Shown: positions 63,177 to 64,000 of the stretch, one piece after another
Layout of the letters: each line of letters begins with the position of its first letter
Numbering within the stretch: the first letter of the stretch is position 1
NCBI GenBank assembly: GCA_014964245.1
Contig: JACVYH010000001.1
Span: forward strand, 2,624,001 to 2,688,000
DNA from: Nannizziopsis barbatae
Taxonomy: Eukaryota; Ascomycota; Eurotiomycetes; Onygenales; Nannizziopsiaceae
Direction: 5' to 3'
Length of the DNA: 64,000 nucleotides
The notes under the pieces: model-generated
Databases searched by the model: none
What the model saw: the letters and a program-made list of their open reading frames with translations, nothing else
Told to the model about the DNA's origin: nothing
Program-made: the position numbers and the translations under genes

Positions 63177-64000
63177 TATAATAGCTTAAACTAATCAGAA
63201 AGTAATAAATAATTTTAATATTAAATCTTTCTAAAAATAATATATTTTATGCTTATTACTTTTTTTACTACTTTATTTATAATATTAATAAGCTGAGATT
63301 TATTTATAATATCATCTAACTTAGATTTCAGATTTTATTATAAAAGTTATAAAGTCTAAGCTGCTTAATAAAATGACTTATTTTATAACTAGTCTAATCT
63401 AGTAAATTTAGTTAAAGAATCATACTTGTAATCTTTATGATTATTATTATATTTATAAAATACTTTTTCTGTAAGATAATTAGAAATTATCTTAACTCAT
63501 TCATCTTAAATCAGATTCTTAGTCATTCAAATCATGCTGATTAATTAATCTCATTGTCTAATCTATTACCTGACTTTTCTCATTTCATAATAATGATTAT
63601 AAAAGCTATGAGCATGATTTCTTAGCTAGATTTACTAAGCTAGACTAGAATAAGTTACTTTACTAAGCAGTTCAGACTTTATGATTCTCTGTAATAAGAG
63701 CTGGAGATAGTAAGAGTGAATTACCATGTGTGAAGAAGATGAAATGCTAAGATAGTTAAGTAATATTAATTATAATGAGAAATGATAAAACTTAAAATTT
63801 AAGATTAGATTTTTAAGTAAAAATCTTACTAATCTAATCTTAAATTTCAAGTTTTGTTCTTAATAATACTAAGATCATGTACTTTAATCACATTGTAAAT
63901 TATATGATTCTTGAAAAAAATAAGAGAAAATTAAAATCTTTTCATAATCTACTAGACTAAGAAATTCTATCATGTTAAAATTATTTATTACTCTATGATC
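63177..64000 (-). mobile_element. Palindromic inverted-repeat element, copy 2 (cut by window end)
   Basis: Reverse-orientation copy of 36772-37783. It starts TATAATAGCTTAAACTAATC then AGAAAGTAATAAATAATTTT and ends, at the window edge, AAAATTATTTATTACTCTAT. All internal blocks match, including the 70-bp hairpin (63784-63853) and the AGACTAG-rich arms. It lacks the insertion of about 180 bp seen in copy 1. About 9 bp of the terminus fall outside the window. Differences from copy 1 are mostly transitions. Confidence 0.75.

Noticed and set aside
1..64000. Bacterial, mitochondrial or Plasmodium-type AT-rich origin
   Set aside because: No long reading frames, tRNAs or rRNA that such genomes would show in 64 kb; CpG loss, transition-only repeat divergence and a DUF3723 relic fit a RIP-competent fungus.

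Overview
This window is almost certainly an AT-rich, gene-silent block from a filamentous ascomycete (Pezizomycotina). Counting a few lines by eye gives roughly 17-23% G+C. CpG is nearly absent (about a dozen in 64 kb), CC/GG and CAA/TTG are strongly depleted, and TpA is very common. Paired copies of repeats differ almost only by C/T and G/A transitions. This is the pattern left by repeat-induced point mutation (RIP), a fungal genome defence. I find no intact protein-coding gene, no tRNA or rRNA, no telomere repeat and no CRISPR. RIP'd blocks of this size are typical of AT isochores, subtelomeres or regional centromeres; the sequence alone does not say which.

Two kinds of content can be read. 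First, mobile-element skeletons. There are three non-autonomous hAT-type elements with TAGACTG termini and 8-bp target duplications (1039-1706, 3240-3706, 29993-30660). There are two 150-bp mariner-type MITEs on TA targets (13292-13441, 32530-32679). Two copies of an approximately 830-bp palindromic inverted-repeat element lie at 36772-37783 and 63177 to the window end, the first carrying an extra insertion of about 180 bp. Two short dispersed families (called R1 and R3 here) have many decayed copies. The 467-bp element at 3240-3706 still has CpGs and ordinary composition, so it arrived after RIP or escaped it. A 55-56-bp minisatellite of about 16 full units occupies 17634-18600.

Second, RIP-killed coding sequences. 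The best is at about 14043-16930 (+), read in one frame to about 15120 and in a second frame after a single frameshift. It can be followed for roughly 900 codons and matches, as I remember the family, the fungal DUF3723 proteins; its substitutions are those RIP makes (W to stop, G to E, R to C, V to M, D to N). DUF3723 genes are frequent cargo of Starship giant transposons, so the block may descend from such an element; that is inference. Weaker coding relics of unrecognised families lie at about 10480-10980 (-), 21900-22350 (+), 26810-28260 (-), 29562-29760 (+), 40795-40960 (-), 51062-51565 (+), 52044-52260 (-) and 54485-54660 (-).

Layout: 0-4 kb, hAT elements in decayed DNA; 5-13.6 kb, clusters of R1 and a minus-strand relic; 14-17 kb, the DUF3723 pseudogene; 17-18.6 kb, R3 and the minisatellite; 19-30 kb, decayed DNA with coding relics; 30-34 kb, hAT, R1, mariner and R3 elements; 36.8-37.8 kb, the palindromic element; 38-57 kb, decayed DNA with short diverged duplications; 57-63 kb, almost featureless; the window end cuts the second palindromic element. 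No genes work together here as a functional unit.
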